Origin: Hydrogenophaga sp.
Lineage (GTDB): Bacteria; Pseudomonadota; Gammaproteobacteria; Burkholderiales; Burkholderiaceae_C
Reading direction: 5' to 3'
DNA: 64,000 nt
NCBI GenBank assembly: GCA_011391595.1
Contig: JAABQG010000012.1
Location: 1-64,000 of the forward strand
The first letter of the stretch is position 1, and the number at the start of each line of letters is the position of its first letter. This document shows positions 1-10,384 of the stretch, in pieces. The position numbers and the translations under genes are program-made. The notes under the pieces are model-generated. The model did not search any database. It was not told where the DNA came from and saw nothing but the letters and a program-made list of their open reading frames with translations.

Positions 1-214
1 TCACCATGCGCGGGCCAATGGAAATCTCGCCCTCGCTGATCTCTTCCAGCCCGGCCACCATGCGCAGCAGCGTGGACTTGCCGCAACCCGATGGACCGAC
101 GATGACCACGAACTCACCGTCCGCGATGTCAGCGTTGACGCCATGGATGACCTTGTTGACGGTCTTGCCGGCGCGGTACTGTTTGACGACGTTTCTAAAG
201 GTAATGGAGGCCAT
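1..214 (-). CDS. ugpC: sn-glycerol-3-phosphate ABC transporter ATPase, N-terminal part
   Basis: Only the first 71 codons lie in the window; the gene runs off the left edge. The protein begins [16 protein letters not shown] and carries an intact Walker A motif, GPSGCGKST, followed by [16 protein letters not shown], which is typical of MalK/UgpC-type import ATPases. It would be the cytoplasmic ATPase powering UgpA/UgpE. Its ATG overlaps the stop of ugpE by one base (TAATG), so the two are translationally coupled. The UgpC assignment rests mainly on the ugpBAE neighbours; the C-terminal regulatory domain cannot be seen. Confidence 0.85.
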   Translation of the reverse strand, partial: MASITFRNVVKQYRAGKTVNKVIHGVNADIADGEFVVIVGPSGCGKSTLLRMVAGLEEISEGEISIGPRMV

Positions 215-1065
215 TATTTTTCCGTATCCACGAGGCCTTTGACAAACCAGCGCTGCATCAGGATGACGACCAGCGCGGGGGGAATCATCGCAAGTACCGC
301 CGTGGCCATCACGATGTTCCATTCATTGGCGGCGTCGCCACCCGAAATCATGCGCTTGATACCCATGACCACCGGGTACATGTTCTCGTTGGTGGTGACC
401 AGCAGCGGCCACAGATACTGGTTCCAGCCGTAGATGAACTGGATCACGAAAAGCGCGGCGATGGAGGTGGTTGACAGCGGCAGCAGCACATCCTTGAAGA
501 AGCGCAGTGGCCCCGCGCCATCGATGCGGGCGGCCTCCACCAGTTCATCGGGCACGGTGAGGAAGAACTGCCGAAACAGGAAGGTGGCCGTCGCCGAGGC
601 GATCAGCGGTACGGTCAGGCCGGCATAGGTGTTGAGCATGCCGAGGTCCGCGACCACCTTGTAGGTCGGCCCGATCCGGACCTCGACCGGCAACATCAGG
701 GTCACGAAGATGGCCCAGAAAAAGAACTGGCGAAAGGGAAAGCGGAAATAGACGATGGCGAACGCCGACAGCAGTGAAATGGCAATCTTTCCGATGGCAA
801 TGACCAGCGCCGAGATCAGGCTCACGGTCATCATGCGCCCGACCGGTGCGGTTGAACCCGCGCCATCCCCGCCGCCACGCCACGCCTGCACATAGTTCTC
901 GACCATGTGCGAGCCGGGAAGCAGCGACATCGGCGTCTGCACGATGGCGTCCGCGGTCTGGGTCGAGGCCACAAAGGTCACGTACAGCGGAAAGGCGATG
1001 ATCAACACCCCCAGGCCCAGCACCAGATGCGAAACGACGTTGAGGATGGGGTGACGTTCAACCAT
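214..1065 (-). CDS. ugpE: sn-glycerol-3-phosphate ABC transporter permease
   Basis: A 283-residue inner-membrane permease with about six hydrophobic segments. The EAA loop that docks on the ATPase reads [20 protein letters not shown], at about residues 180-200. In this family UgpE pairs with UgpA to form the channel for glycerol-3-phosphate and glycerophosphodiesters. The gene lies 9 nt after ugpA and overlaps ugpC, so ugpB-A-E-C is one minus-strand operon. Length and motif fit the MalG/UgpE family. The substrate is inferred from the family and was not tested. Confidence 0.9.
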   Translation of the reverse strand: MVERHPILNVVSHLVLGLGVLIIAFPLYVTFVASTQTADAIVQTPMSLLPGSHMVENYVQAWRGGGDGAGSTAPVGRMMTVSLISALVIAIGKIAISLLSAFAIVYFRFPFRQFFFWAIFVTLMLPVEVRIGPTYKVVADLGMLNTYAGLTVPLIASATATFLFRQFFLTVPDELVEAARIDGAGPLRFFKDVLLPLSTTSIAALFVIQFIYGWNQYLWPLLVTTNENMYPVVMGIKRMISGGDAANEWNIVMATAVLAMIPPALVVILMQRWFVKGLVDTEK

Positions 1066-1074
1066 GGCCGGTGC

Positions 1075-1962
1075 TCAGTAATTCACTTTGTTTTCGACGT
1101 ACCGGAACTGCACGACCGTCAAGGCGATGACGATCACCATCAGCACCACGGACTGCGCGGCGGAACCGCCAAGGTCCATCGCCTTGAAGCCGTCATAGTA
1201 GACCTTGTAGACCAGGATGGCGGTGTCCTTGCCCGGGCCGCCCTGTGTGGCCGCATCGACGATGGCGAAGGTGTCGAAGAACGCATAGACAATGTTGATC
1301 ACCAGCAGAAAGAAGGTGACTGGCGACAACAGCGGGAAGATGATGGTCCAGAAGCGCCGCCACGGCCCGGCGCCATCGATGGCCGCCGCCTCGATCAGCG
1401 ACTTCGGGATGGATTGCAGTCCGGCCAGGAAGAACAGAAAGTTGTAGGAAATCTGCTTCCACACGGCGGCCATCACGATCAAAGTCATCGCGTCGCCGCT
1501 GTTTAGCAGGCTGTTCCATTCGATGCCCAGCAGGTGTAGCGCATAGCTCACGATGCCGATGCTGGGCGCGAACATGAACAGCCAGAGCACGCCGGCCACG
1601 GCGGGCGCCACCGCGTAAGGCCAGATCAGCAGCGTCTTGTAGAAGGCGGCGCCCTTCACCACGCGATCCGCGAAAACCGCCAGCGTGAGGGCAATGGTCA
1701 GGCCCAGACCCGCGACCAGAATGGAAAAAACCGCGGTGGTCTGGAACGAGGCCAGGTAGCTTTCGTCCGCCCACAGCCGGCGAAAGTTATCGAGCCCGAT
1801 CCACTCCACCGAGGTTCCGAACGCGTCCTGCTGCTGCAGCGACTGCACCAGCGCCTGGCCCGCCGGCCAGAAAAAGAACACAGTGATCACCAACAACTGG
1901 GGCGCCAGCAGCACCCACGGCAGCCAGGCACTCTTGAAGCGGACGCGCTTTTCGACAGCCAT
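1075..1962 (-). CDS. ugpA: sn-glycerol-3-phosphate ABC transporter permease
   Basis: A 295-residue permease of the MalF/UgpA type with six predicted membrane spans and the EAA loop [20 protein letters not shown] near residue 200. The start [15 protein letters not shown] has the usual short basic N-terminus. It follows ugpB by 32 nt and precedes ugpE by 9 nt. UgpA and UgpE together form the membrane channel of the importer. The four-gene set in this order makes the assignment firm. Confidence 0.9.
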   Translation of the reverse strand: MAVEKRVRFKSAWLPWVLLAPQLLVITVFFFWPAGQALVQSLQQQDAFGTSVEWIGLDNFRRLWADESYLASFQTTAVFSILVAGLGLTIALTLAVFADRVVKGAAFYKTLLIWPYAVAPAVAGVLWLFMFAPSIGIVSYALHLLGIEWNSLLNSGDAMTLIVMAAVWKQISYNFLFFLAGLQSIPKSLIEAAAIDGAGPWRRFWTIIFPLLSPVTFFLLVINIVYAFFDTFAIVDAATQGGPGKDTAILVYKVYYDGFKAMDLGGSAAQSVVLMVIVIALTVVQFRYVENKVNY

Positions 1963-1994
1963 ACGGTGCTGAAGGGGTGCGGCGGGACTGCCGC

Positions 1995-3302
1995 TCAGGA
2001 CTTGTTGGCTTTCTCGAAACGTTCGAGTTGCTCGTTACCACGTTTGACGATGCTGTCGAGCGCGTCCTTGGCCGACTTCTTGCCGGCCCAGACCTGTTCG
2101 AGCTCTTCGTCCTGGATGGCGCGGACCTGCACGAAATTGCCCAGCCGGATGCCGCGCGACTTGTCGGTGGTCTTGCGGATCATCTGGTTGACCGCCACGT
2201 CCGTCCCGGGATTCTGTTTGTAGAAGCCGCTTTGCTCGGTGAGCTTGAAGGCGGCATAGGTGATGGGCAGGTAACCGGTGCGCTGGTGGCTCTTGGCCTG
2301 GACTTCGGGGTTGCTCAGGTAGTGGAAGAATTCACCCACGCCCTTGTAGTCCTTGGCCGGTTTGCCGGACATGGTCCACAGGGAGGCGCCGCCGATGATG
2401 GTGTTCTGTGGCGCGCCGGCCACGTCCGGGTAATACGGCAGGGGGGCGATGCCGAAGTCGAATTTGGCGTTCTTCTTGATGCTGGCATAGGTGGATGAAG
2501 ACGCCGTGGCCATGGCGCATTCGCCGGAGAAGAACGGTGCGTCGCCCAGGTTGTTGCGCCCCTTGTAGACAAACAGGCCCTGCTTGGACATGTTGGCCAG
2601 GTTTTCAATATGGCGCTCATGCAGCGGGCTGTTGACAGCCAGCCGGGCGCTGGTGCCCCCGAACCCGTTGTTCTGCGAGGCAAACAGGGTGTTGTGCCAG
2701 GTGGAGAAGCTCTCCAGCTGGGTCCAGCCCTGCCAGCTGGTCGTGAACGGGCATTTGTGCCCACTCGCTTTCAGCTTGGCCGCAGCCAGGGCAAGCTCGG
2801 GCCAGGTGGCTGGCGGCTTGTTGGGGTCCAGGCCAGCGGCCTTGAAGGCGTCCTTGTTGTAGTTCAGGATGGTCGTCGAACTGTTGAGCGGGAAGCTCAG
2901 CATCTGGCCGTTGGGCGCCGTGTAGTAGCCGAGGACCGCAGAGATGTAGGCATTGGGGTCGAACTTGTGGCCGGCGTCGGCCATCACCTTGCCGGCAGGA
3001 ACGATGGCGCCCTTGCTGGCCATCATGGTCGCCGTGCCCACTTCAAACACCTGCAGGATGTGGGGCGCATTGCCGGCGCGAAAGGCCGCGATGGCCGCGG
3101 TCATCGACTCGTCGTACTGACCCTTGTAGGTCGGAACGATCTTGTAGTCCTTCTGGCTGGCGTTGAACCCGTTGGCCAGGTCAACGACCCAGTCGTTGAG
3201 GCCGCCCGTCATTGAATGCCACCACTGGATTTCCGTCTGGGCCTGGGCGGGAAGTGCCAGGGCAGCTGTGAGTGCGATTGCGCTGAGGTGCAGTTTTTTC
3301 AT
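1995..3302 (-). CDS. ugpB: Glycerol-3-phosphate-binding periplasmic protein
   Basis: A 435-residue solute-binding protein with a classic signal peptide, [21 protein letters not shown], cleaved before QTEIQWWHS. The [15 protein letters not shown] start of the mature protein and its length match UgpB. The ATG at 3302 is chosen because GGAG lies 9 nt upstream and the signal peptide starts there; the reading frame stays open far upstream but only as a shadow of the opposite gene. UgpB delivers glycerol-3-phosphate to UgpAE. An 11-bp-periodic PHO-like array and a GATAAT -10 element lie directly upstream, matching the Pho-regulated ugp operons known elsewhere. Confidence 0.92.
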   Translation of the reverse strand: MKKLHLSAIALTAALALPAQAQTEIQWWHSMTGGLNDWVVDLANGFNASQKDYKIVPTYKGQYDESMTAAIAAFRAGNAPHILQVFEVGTATMMASKGAIVPAGKVMADAGHKFDPNAYISAVLGYYTAPNGQMLSFPLNSSTTILNYNKDAFKAAGLDPNKPPATWPELALAAAKLKASGHKCPFTTSWQGWTQLESFSTWHNTLFASQNNGFGGTSARLAVNSPLHERHIENLANMSKQGLFVYKGRNNLGDAPFFSGECAMATASSSTYASIKKNAKFDFGIAPLPYYPDVAGAPQNTIIGGASLWTMSGKPAKDYKGVGEFFHYLSNPEVQAKSHQRTGYLPITYAAFKLTEQSGFYKQNPGTDVAVNQMIRKTTDKSRGIRLGNFVQVRAIQDEELEQVWAGKKSAKDALDSIVKRGNEQLERFEKANKS

Positions 3303-3339
3303 GAAGGGGTTCTCCGGAGTGTTGGACGCAACAGCTTGC

Positions 3340-3388
3340 ATTATCGCTGTGTCAAATTGATTACAACCGGACAACAAAGGTGTGACAA
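3340..3388 (-). promoter_or_regulatory. PHO-box-like array and -10 element of ugpB
   Basis: Read toward ugpB, four 7-bp units occur at an exact 11-bp period: TTGTCAC (3388-3382), TTGTTGT (3377-3371), TTGTAAT (3366-3360) and TTGACAC (3355-3349). They are followed by GATAAT (3345-3340). PhoB sites are tandem CTGTCAT-like 7-mers separated by 4 bp, so the spacing matches although only the outer units are close to consensus. The predicted start of transcription would leave a leader of about 30 nt before the ugpB ATG. PhoB control is inferred. Confidence 0.5.
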
Positions 3389-3518
3389 GCAGGGTTTCCA
3401 TGAGGTCTCGCCAAGGGAGTCCCCATCGCGCACGCGTGTTTGTTGCACTGCGGTAACATCCCGACGCAGCTGTTTTGTCACGCTTTTGTCCGGTCCTGGC
3501 TGCGTGTTGCCCCTTTCG

Positions 3519-6500
3519 ATGAACGCTCCGACTCCGCTCCACCATCTCGTCCCCGTCGTCGATGAGGCGCCGCGCCTGCGCGAAATTCCCTACAACTACA
3601 CCTCGTTCTCCGACAGGGAGATCGTGATTCGCTTGCTCGGAAGCCGTGCCTGGGAGCTGCTGAACCGACTGCGCGAGGAGCGCCGCACCGGCCGCTCGGC
3701 CCGCATGCTGTACGAGGTGCTGGGCGACATCTGGGTGGTGCAACGCAACCCCTATCTGCAGGACGACCTGCTCGATAACCCCGGGCGACGCAAGTCTCTG
3801 GTGGATGCCCTGCATCACCGCCTCGGCGAAGTTGAAAAACGTCGCACGCCGGATGCCGATGCAGCACGTGACACGCTCGTGGCGGAGCTGCTTGCGGCCG
3901 CCGGTCGCGCCGTCGAGGCGTTCGACGCCAGCTTTCTCGAAGCGGCGGACCTGCGCCGGCAGGCCCAGCGCGTCCTGCGGCGCCTGACGGCGAAAGACAA
4001 CATCAAGTTCGACGGTCTCTCGCGGGTGAGCCACGTGACCGACGCCACCGACTGGCGGGTGGAGTACCCGTTTGTGGTGCTGACCCCCGACACCGAAGCT
4101 GAAATGGCGGCGCTGGTCAAAGGCTGCATCGATCTGGGCCTGACCATCATTCCCCGCGGCGGTGGCACCGGCTACACGGGCGGCGCGATTCCGCTGACTT
4201 GGAAGAGCGCGGTGATCAACACCGAAAAGCTCGAAGCCATGACCGAGGTCGAAATGCTGCTGCTGCCCGGCCTGACCCAGCCGGTAGCCACCGTCTGGAC
4301 CGAGGCCGGCGTGGTGACACAGCGCGTGGCCGACGCGGCCGAACGCGGCGGCTTTGTGTTTGCCGTGGACCCGACCTCTGCCGAAGCCTCGTGCATTGGC
4401 GGCAATATCGCCATGAACGCCGGCGGAAAGAAGGCCGTGCTGTGGGGCACGGCACTGGACAACCTGGCGAGCTGGCGCATGGTGACGCCGCAGGCGCAGT
4501 GGCTGGAGGTCACGCGCCTGGGCCACAACATGGGCAAGATCCATGATGCCGAGATCGCCAGTTTCGAGCTGAAGACCTTCGATGCCAGCGGAAAGAAGCT
4601 GCTCGGCACCGAGCGGCTCGACATTCCTGGCAAGGCGTTCCGCAAGGAGGGCCTTGGCAAGGACGTGACCGACAAGTTCCTCAGCGGCCTGCCGGGCATC
4701 CAGAAGGAGGGCTGCGACGGCTTGATCACCAGCGCGCGCTGGGTCGTGCACCGCATGCCGTCGCACACGCGAACGGTGTGCCTGGAGTTCTTTGGCAACG
4801 CCAAAGACGCCGTGCCCAGCATCGTGGAGATCAAGGATTACATGTTTGCCGAGCAAAGGCGTACGGGCACGCTGCTGGCGGGGCTGGAGCACCTTGACGA
4901 CCGCTACCTTAAGGCCGTGGGCTACGCGACCAAGAGCAAGCGCGGGGGCCTGCCCAAGATGGCGCTGTTCGGCGACATCGCCGGGGACGACGCTGATGCC
5001 GTGGCGCGCGCCACCAGCGAGGTGGTGCGTATTGCCAACTCGCGCGCCGGCGAAGGCTTCATCGCCATCAGCCCCGAGGCGCGCAAGAAGTTCTGGCTGG
5101 ATCGAAAGCGCACTGCCGCCATCAGCCGACACACCAACGCCTTCAAGATCAATGAAGATGTGGTGATCCCGCTGCCGCGCATGGCCGAGTACACCGACGG
5201 CATCGAGCGCATCAACATCGAGCTGAGCCTGGGCAACAAGATCGCGCTGTGCGACGAACTCGAAGGTTTTCTGGCCCGTGGCAAGCTGCCGCTTGGCCTG
5301 CAGGAGGACGCGCGCGACATTGCCTCGGCCGAATTGCTCGAAGACCACGTCGCACAGGCCCTGGCCGTGGTGCGTGAGGTCCGCGCCCAATGGCAGGGAT
5401 GGTTGCGAGATGTCGAGCCGCTCTTCGCGCAGCTTCAGGACCATTCGCTGCGCGCCAGCTGGAAAGCGCAGATCCGCGACCGGCTCATGACCGTCTTCAT
5501 CGGCGCAGAGTTCCAGCCCATCATGGACGAGTGCGTGGCCATCCACCAGCGCGTCCTCAAGGGCCGGGTCTGGGTGGCGTTGCACATGCATGCCGGTGAT
5601 GGCAACGTCCACACCAACATTCCAGTAAACAGCGACAACTACGAGATGTTGCAGACCGCGCACGGGGCGGTCAAGCGCATCATGGTCCTGGCGCGCAGTC
5701 TGGACGGGGTGATCTCGGGTGAGCACGGCATCGGCATCACCAAGCTCGAGTTCCTGACTGACGCGGAACTGCAGCCCTTCACCGACTACAAGCTGCGGGT
5801 GGACCCGCACGGCCGTTTCAACAAGGGCAAACTGTTGCGTGAAGCCGTGTCGGGCCAGCCCGGTGCGCCGGTGTATTCCGCCGACCTGGAGCACGCCTAC
5901 ACGCCCAGCTTCGGCCTGATGGGGCACGAGTCGCTGATCATGCAGCAGAGCGATATTGGCGCGATCGCCGACAGCGTCAAGGATTGCCTGCGCTGCGGCA
6001 AGTGCAAGCCGGCCTGCGCCACCCATGTGCCGCGCGCCAACCTGCTGTACAGCCCGCGCAACAAGATCCTGGCCACATCGCTTCTGGTGGAGGCCTTCCT
6101 GTACGAGGAGCAGACTCGCCGTGGCGTTTCCATCAAGCACTGGCAGGAGTTCGAGGACGTGGCCGATCACTGCACGGTCTGCCACAAGTGCCTGTCGCCC
6201 TGTCCGGTCAACATCGATTTCGGCGATGTGACCATGGCCATGCGCAACCTGTTGCGCAAGATGGGCCAGAAGTCGTTCCGGCCCGGCAATGCGGCGGCGA
6301 TGTTCATGCTCAACGCGACCAGCCCCGAGACCATCAAGCTGCTGCGCTCCGCCATGGTCGGGGTGGGCTTCCGGGCCCAGCGGCTGGTCAATCAGGTGTT
6401 GCGCGTGGCGGCGAAAAAACAGACCGCCAGGCCACCGGCGACGGTGGGCATGCCGCCCATCAAGGAGCAGGTGATCCACTTCATCAACAAAAAGATGCCC

Positions 6501-7403
6501 GGCGGCCTGCCCAAGAAGACGGCGCGGGCGCTGCTGGACATCGAGGACAAGGATTACGTTCCGATCATCCGAAATCCGAAGACCACGACCGCCGAGACCG
6601 AAGCCGTTTTTTATTTTCCTGGCTGTGGTTCGGAGCGCCTTTTCAGTCAGGTCGGTCTGGCCACCCAGGCGATGCTCTGGCACGCGGGGGTGCAAACCGT
6701 GTTGCCTCCGGGTTACCTGTGCTGCGGTTATCCGCAGCGCGGTTCGGGCGATTTCGACAAGGCGGAAAAGATCATCACCGACAACCGCGTCTTGTTTCAT
6801 CGCGTGGCCAACACGCTGAACTATCTCGACATTCAGACCGTGGTGGTGAGCTGTGGCACCTGCTACGACCAGCTCCAGGGCTACGAGTTCGACAAGATCT
6901 TTCCGGGCTGCCGGATCATCGACATCCACGAGTACCTGCTGGAGAAGAACATCACGCTGCCGGCGGGGCAGGGCGGCTTCCTGTTCCACGACCCGTGCCA
7001 CAGCCCGATGAAGCTGCAGGATCCGATGAAGACCGTCAAGGCGCTGGTCGGCGACAACGTACTCAAGAGCGAGCGCTGCTGCGGTGAGTCCGGCACGCTG
7101 GGCGTGACCCGGCCTGACATTTCCACGCAGATTCGGTTCCGCAAGGAAGAAGAGCTGCAGAAGAACGCGTTGGCGCTGCGGGCAAAGGTCGGCCCATCCG
7201 ACGCTGGCAGCAATGTGAAGATCCTGACCAGTTGCCCGAGTTGTCTGCAGGGTCTGGTCCGTTACGGCAACGATCTTCAGAACGGTCTGCTTGAGGCTGA
7301 CTACATCGTGGTGGAGATGGCCAACCAGATACTGGGTCAGCAATGGCTGCCCGAGTACGTCGCTGCTGCCAATGCCGGCGGCATCGAACGTGTGCTAGTC
7401 TGA
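3519..7403 (+). CDS. FAD/FMN-binding oxidoreductase with FeS and CCG domains (DUF3683 family)
   Basis: A 1294-residue fusion. A DUF3683-type N-terminal region comes first (about residues 1-180). An FAD-binding PCMH domain with [15 protein letters not shown] follows (about 185-400), then an FAD-oxidase C-terminal domain containing [13 protein letters not shown] (about 734). Two 4Fe-4S clusters follow, [11 protein letters not shown] (about 823) and [12 protein letters not shown] (about 885). Last are two cysteine-rich CCG domains with FPGCG, LCCGYP, CGTCYD, CCGESG and CPSCLQG (1030-1240). It resembles GlcD and GlcF, or D-lactate dehydrogenase plus a GlpC-like subunit, in one chain. It is probably a membrane-associated 2-hydroxyacid dehydrogenase passing electrons to quinone; the substrate is unknown. 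The start [18 protein letters not shown] is chosen over the longer open frame, which reads into the ugpB promoter. Confidence 0.85.
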   Translation: MNAPTPLHHLVPVVDEAPRLREIPYNYTSFSDREIVIRLLGSRAWELLNRLREERRTGRSARMLYEVLGDIWVVQRNPYLQDDLLDNPGRRKSLVDALHHRLGEVEKRRTPDADAARDTLVAELLAAAGRAVEAFDASFLEAADLRRQAQRVLRRLTAKDNIKFDGLSRVSHVTDATDWRVEYPFVVLTPDTEAEMAALVKGCIDLGLTIIPRGGGTGYTGGAIPLTWKSAVINTEKLEAMTEVEMLLLPGLTQPVATVWTEAGVVTQRVADAAERGGFVFAVDPTSAEASCIGGNIAMNAGGKKAVLWGTALDNLASWRMVTPQAQWLEVTRLGHNMGKIHDAEIASFELKTFDASGKKLLGTERLDIPGKAFRKEGLGKDVTDKFLSGLPGIQKEGCDGLITSARWVVHRMPSHTRTVCLEFFGNAKDAVPSIVEIKDYMFAEQRRTGTLLAGLEHLDDRYLKAVGYATKSKRGGLPKMALFGDIAGDDADAVARATSEVVRIANSRAGEGFIAISPEARKKFWLDRKRTAAISRHTNAFKINEDVVIPLPRMAEYTDGIERINIELSLGNKIALCDELEGFLARGKLPLGLQEDARDIASAELLEDHVAQALAVVREVRAQWQGWLRDVEPLFAQLQDHSLRASWKAQIRDRLMTVFIGAEFQPIMDECVAIHQRVLKGRVWVALHMHAGDGNVHTNIPVNSDNYEMLQTAHGAVKRIMVLARSLDGVISGEHGIGITKLEFLTDAELQPFTDYKLRVDPHGRFNKGKLLREAVSGQPGAPVYSADLEHAYTPSFGLMGHESLIMQQSDIGAIADSVKDCLRCGKCKPACATHVPRANLLYSPRNKILATSLLVEAFLYEEQTRRGVSIKHWQEFEDVADHCTVCHKCLSPCPVNIDFGDVTMAMRNLLRKMGQKSFRPGNAAAMFMLNATSPETIKLLRSAMVGVGFRAQRLVNQVLRVAAKKQTARPPATVGMPPIKEQVIHFINKKMPGGLPKKTARALLDIEDKDYVPIIRNPKTTTAETEAVFYFPGCGSERLFSQVGLATQAMLWHAGVQTVLPPGYLCCGYPQRGSGDFDKAEKIITDNRVLFHRVANTLNYLDIQTVVVSCGTCYDQLQGYEFDKIFPGCRIIDIHEYLLEKNITLPAGQGGFLFHDPCHSPMKLQDPMKTVKALVGDNVLKSERCCGESGTLGVTRPDISTQIRFRKEEELQKNALALRAKVGPSDAGSNVKILTSCPSCLQGLVRYGNDLQNGLLEADYIVVEMANQILGQQWLPEYVAAANAGGIERVLV

Positions 7404-7457
7404 AACATTGCGGGACAAGCCTTTGGCGCTTCCCCCAACTTTATAAGGATGACTTTC

Positions 7458-7871
7458 ATGGCAGGTCTTCAATCCGGCGCTCCCACGCCCGTCGACATCA
7501 CGGTTCACAGTCAGTCCCGCGTGCTGGAGGTCAGTTTCTCGGACGGCGCGCATTTCCGCATTCCCTTCGAGTTGATGCGGGTGTATTCCCCTTCGGCCGA
7601 GGTCCAGGGCCACGGCCCGGGTCAGGAAGTTCTGCAGACCGGAAAGCGCGAGGTGACGCTTGCCGGGCTGGAGCCCGTGGGCAACTACGCCGTGCAGCCC
7701 GCGTTCTCGGATGGCCACGATACCGGCATCTTCTCGTGGGACTACCTCTACTTCCTGGGCTCGCAGCAGGACCAGCTTTGGGCGGACTACACGGCTCGCC
7801 TGCAGGCAGCGGGGGTGGATCGCGACGTGCCCATGCCGGAAAAGGGCGGCGCCGCCTGTGGCAGCCATTGA
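7458..7871 (+). CDS. DUF971 domain protein
   Basis: A 137-residue protein with the DUF971 / gamma-butyrobetaine hydroxylase N-terminal-like fold signature: an SRVLEVSFSDG start, an R-V-Y-SPSAEVQGHGPG loop, and GNYAVQPAFSDGHDTGIFSWDYL. In this family the domain is small and probably binds a metal or FeS cluster; its role is not settled. The ATG at 7458 has AAGGA about 8 nt upstream, whereas the in-frame ATG at 7449 overlaps that ribosome site. It lies 54 nt after the FAD/FeS oxidoreductase and upstream of ubiE, a common arrangement in this order. Confidence 0.75.
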   Translation: MAGLQSGAPTPVDITVHSQSRVLEVSFSDGAHFRIPFELMRVYSPSAEVQGHGPGQEVLQTGKREVTLAGLEPVGNYAVQPAFSDGHDTGIFSWDYLYFLGSQQDQLWADYTARLQAAGVDRDVPMPEKGGAACGSH

Positions 7872-8017
7872 CAAACGGCATTAAGCTATTATAAATATAG
7901 CGAGCTATGACCAATTCATGCTGGGCGCTGGCATAAATTCCTTGTATTTACGACATATTCCCGGCTTTGGTGCGGGAATGTCTCGGCAAATCTTTTCATT
8001 CCTCTAGCATTGGCGTC
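7872..8017. other. DUF971-ubiE spacer with imperfect hairpins
   Basis: This 146-nt spacer holds an AT-rich stretch with the half-sites AGCTAT and ATAGCGAGCTAT and a GCGCTGG core. That looks like a diverged, differently spaced relative of the ~50-bp repeat found elsewhere in the window. A 7-bp hairpin follows, ATTCCCG (7957-7963) with CGGGAAT (7973-7979). No clear promoter or terminator could be assigned. Confidence 0.35.
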
Positions 8018-8749
8018 ATGAGCACCACGCATTTCGGTTTCAAGTCAGTTGACGAGGCAGACAAGGCGCGCCACGTGCGTGGCGTCTTCGATTCCGTGGC
8101 GTCGAAGTACGACGTCATGAACGACCTGATGTCGATGGGCATGCACCGCCTTTGGAAGGCTTACACCGTCACCGTCGCCAATGTGAGCGAGGGACAGCAA
8201 GTGCTGGACATTGCGGGTGGCACCGGGGACCTGGCGCTGGCGTTTGCCAGAAAGGTCGGCAAGTCGGGGCGGGTGGTGCACACCGATATCAACGAGGCCA
8301 TGTTGCGCACCGGGCGGGACCGCCTGCTCGATGCGGGCGTGGTGCTGCCCACGCTGGTGTGCGACGCCGAGAAACTGCCTTTCCCGGACAATCACTTTGA
8401 CGTCGTCAGCGTGGCCTTCGGGCTGCGCAACATGACGCACAAGGACGTGGCGCTGGCCGAGATGAACCGGGTTCTCAAGCCGGGCGGAAAGTTGCTTGTG
8501 CTGGAATTCTCCAAGGTGGCGCAACCCCTGGAGAAGGCGTACGACTGGTATTCCTTCAAGGTGCTGCCCCGGCTCGGCAAACTGGTGGCCGGCGACGACG
8601 CCAGCTATCGCTACCTGGCGGAGTCCATCCGCATGCATCCGGGCCAGGCTGAATTGAAAGCCCTTATGAAACAAACTGGCTTTGGTCATGTGGATTTCCA
8701 CAACCTCACCGGCGGCGTGGTGGCGTTGCATGTTGGAATCAAGTGCTGA
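8018..8749 (+). CDS. ubiE: Ubiquinone/menaquinone C-methyltransferase
   Basis: A 243-residue SAM-dependent methyltransferase. Motif I reads [14 protein letters not shown], followed by [20 protein letters not shown] and [14 protein letters not shown], all diagnostic of UbiE. It adds the C-methyl group to 2-polyprenyl-6-methoxybenzoquinol on the way to ubiquinone. The start [16 protein letters not shown] at 8018 agrees with the family; the open frame from 7967 adds a non-conserved tail. It heads a run with Tim44-like, ubiJ and ubiB. Its product pathway supplies ubiquinone, the known precursor of rhodoquinone (see rquA). Confidence 0.95.
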   Translation: MSTTHFGFKSVDEADKARHVRGVFDSVASKYDVMNDLMSMGMHRLWKAYTVTVANVSEGQQVLDIAGGTGDLALAFARKVGKSGRVVHTDINEAMLRTGRDRLLDAGVVLPTLVCDAEKLPFPDNHFDVVSVAFGLRNMTHKDVALAEMNRVLKPGGKLLVLEFSKVAQPLEKAYDWYSFKVLPRLGKLVAGDDASYRYLAESIRMHPGQAELKALMKQTGFGHVDFHNLTGGVVALHVGIKC

Positions 8750-8777
8750 TCAATTTTTTTCGGGATCTGGAGGCCAT

Positions 8778-9788
8778 ATGAAATCTCTCTTTGTGCTGAT
8801 GCTGGCGGCGGTATTCACCTTCGGCAGTTTCGATGCCGAGGCGGCCAAGCGCCTGGGCGGCGGCAAGTCCATGGGGCAGCAGTCGAGCAATGTGACACAG
8901 CGAAATGCGGCGCCGGCGGCGCCTGCAGCACCTACCCAGAACGCGGCCAACGCAGCGCCGAAGCCGTCACCTGCGGCAGCGGCAGCGGCACCGAAAAAAC
9001 CCTGGGGCGCCATGCTGGGTGGCTTGGCGGCCGGCCTGGGCCTGGCGTGGTTGGCCAGTTCGCTGGGGCTGGGCGCGGAATTTGGTCAGTTCCTGATGTT
9101 TGCCCTGCTGGCCTTGGCGGTGATGGTCGTCATTGGCATGGTCATGCGTGCGCGCAAGAAGTCAGCGGAAGGAGCGTCTGGCGGCTTTAGAAGTCCGCTG
9201 GCCTTTCAAGGCGCAGGGGATGCTTCGGCCGCGAACACACCGCGTCAGTACAGCCCGGACAACGTGGGCAATGACGCGTCGGCGAGACCTTGGGAGCGTA
9301 CTGCCACAGCCTTTGAGGCCAGCAAGGATGCCGCTGCCGGCATGCCTGCTCCGGGCGGCTCCATGATTGGCTCGGCGCTCGCGGGCTCGCAAAGCTGGGG
9401 GATTCCTGCGGACTTCGATACCGAAGGATTTCTTACCGCGGCCCGGCGCAATTTCGTGACCCTTCAGGACGCCTGGGATCGTTCCGACATTGAGCGACTG
9501 CGCTCCATGATGACGGACGGCATGTTGTCGGAGATCCGGACCCAGCTGGCCGAACGTGAAAGCCACTCCGTGGGTCAAGTCAACAAGACCGAAGTTGTCA
9601 TGCTGGACGCCAAGTTGCTGGGCATCGAAGATCTTGGCGACAGTTATATGGCCAGCGTGGAGTTCAACGGCATGATTCGTGAGGATGCCTCAGCGGGTCC
9701 CAGCCCCTTCCGCGAAGTCTGGAACATGTCCAAGCCCAAGAGCGGCGGCAGTGGCTGGCTTGTCGCCGGCGTGCAGGCCTTGCAGTAA
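8778..9788 (+). CDS. Tim44-like domain membrane protein
   Basis: A 336-residue protein. A signal peptide or anchor (MKSLFVLMLAAVFTFGSF, ending in DAEA) is followed by an Ala/Pro-rich linker, two hydrophobic segments (GGLAAGLGLAWLASSLGLG and FLMFALLALAVMVVIGMVM), and a C-terminal Tim44-like domain (about 210-336) with RNFVTLQDAWDRSDIERLRSM. The ribosome site CTGGAGG lies just ahead of the ATG. The bacterial family is uncharacterised; the domain may bind lipid or membranes. It is regularly found between ubiE and ubiJ in related genomes, which hints at a link with the Ubi complex or only at synteny. Confidence 0.8.
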   Translation: MKSLFVLMLAAVFTFGSFDAEAAKRLGGGKSMGQQSSNVTQRNAAPAAPAAPTQNAANAAPKPSPAAAAAAPKKPWGAMLGGLAAGLGLAWLASSLGLGAEFGQFLMFALLALAVMVVIGMVMRARKKSAEGASGGFRSPLAFQGAGDASAANTPRQYSPDNVGNDASARPWERTATAFEASKDAAAGMPAPGGSMIGSALAGSQSWGIPADFDTEGFLTAARRNFVTLQDAWDRSDIERLRSMMTDGMLSEIRTQLAERESHSVGQVNKTEVVMLDAKLLGIEDLGDSYMASVEFNGMIREDASAGPSPFREVWNMSKPKSGGSGWLVAGVQALQ

Positions 9789-9835
9789 TCAGGCCGCGGG
9801 CTCGGCCTGCGCAATTCAGGGAATAATCGGGGGCT

Positions 9836-10384
9836 ATGGCAACACAGTCCCCTTTTTCTTTGGTCGCAGGCTTGGTCGAACAACTGGGCTCCGGACCCCA
9901 GCCGCCGGCATGGGTTGTGGACGAGTTTCAGCGCCGCCTGGTTTTGTTCCTCAATCATGTCCTCATGCAGGAGCCCGAGGCCCAGGCCAGGTTGACCCGG
10001 TTGAAAGGGCGCGGTGTCCGGATGCAGTGGCGCCGGTTCAGTCTGCAGTTCTGCGCCACGCCCGCCGGTTTGCTAGAGCTCGAAGGCGCAATCGTCGAGC
10101 CGGACCTCTTGCTCACGGTGATCGAGGAGTCCCCCTTTGCGCTGGTCCAGGCTGCTCTGCTGGGCGACAAGCCTGCCGTGCGCGTCGAGGGCGATGTGCA
10201 ACTCGCCGCCGAGGTCAACTGGCTGGTGGAGCACGTACGCTGGGATGCAGAGGAAGACCTCTCGCGTCTGATCGGCGATGCGCCGGCGCACGCGATGGGC
10301 CGCGCGGCGCGCGGGGCCGCGCAAGCCTTGCAGCAGTTTATTCGCGCACGTCCTTGGCCCGGCGCTGACAAGGCGCCGGCATGA
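9836..10384 (+). CDS. ubiJ: Ubiquinone biosynthesis accessory factor UbiJ (SCP2 domain)
   Basis: A 182-residue protein with an SCP2-like sterol-carrier fold: an N-terminal hydrophobic helix, [20 protein letters not shown], then an [21 protein letters not shown] core. UbiJ binds the hydrophobic quinone intermediate in the cytosolic Ubi complex. Its stop overlaps the ubiB start (ATGA at 10381-10384), so the two are translationally coupled, as expected for the ubiE-ubiJ-ubiB group. Confidence 0.85.
   Translation: MATQSPFSLVAGLVEQLGSGPQPPAWVVDEFQRRLVLFLNHVLMQEPEAQARLTRLKGRGVRMQWRRFSLQFCATPAGLLELEGAIVEPDLLLTVIEESPFALVQAALLGDKPAVRVEGDVQLAAEVNWLVEHVRWDAEEDLSRLIGDAPAHAMGRAARGAAQALQQFIRARPWPGADKAPA

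Noticed and set aside
3475-3492. Two more 11-bp-spaced TTGTC units ahead of the FAD/FeS oxidoreductase
   Set aside because: Only two units and no -10 element follows; too weak to call a PHO box.
1995-7343. A 1782-codon open frame on the minus strand
   Set aside because: Only its last 435 codons (1995-3302) are a real gene, ugpB. The rest is the reverse of the FAD/FeS oxidoreductase gene and has no signal, domain or natural composition.
7870-7935. A sixth copy of the repeat between DUF971 and ubiE
   Set aside because: It shares CCAGCGCC and AGCTAT-like pieces but the spacing and order differ, so it is kept only as a possible distant variant.
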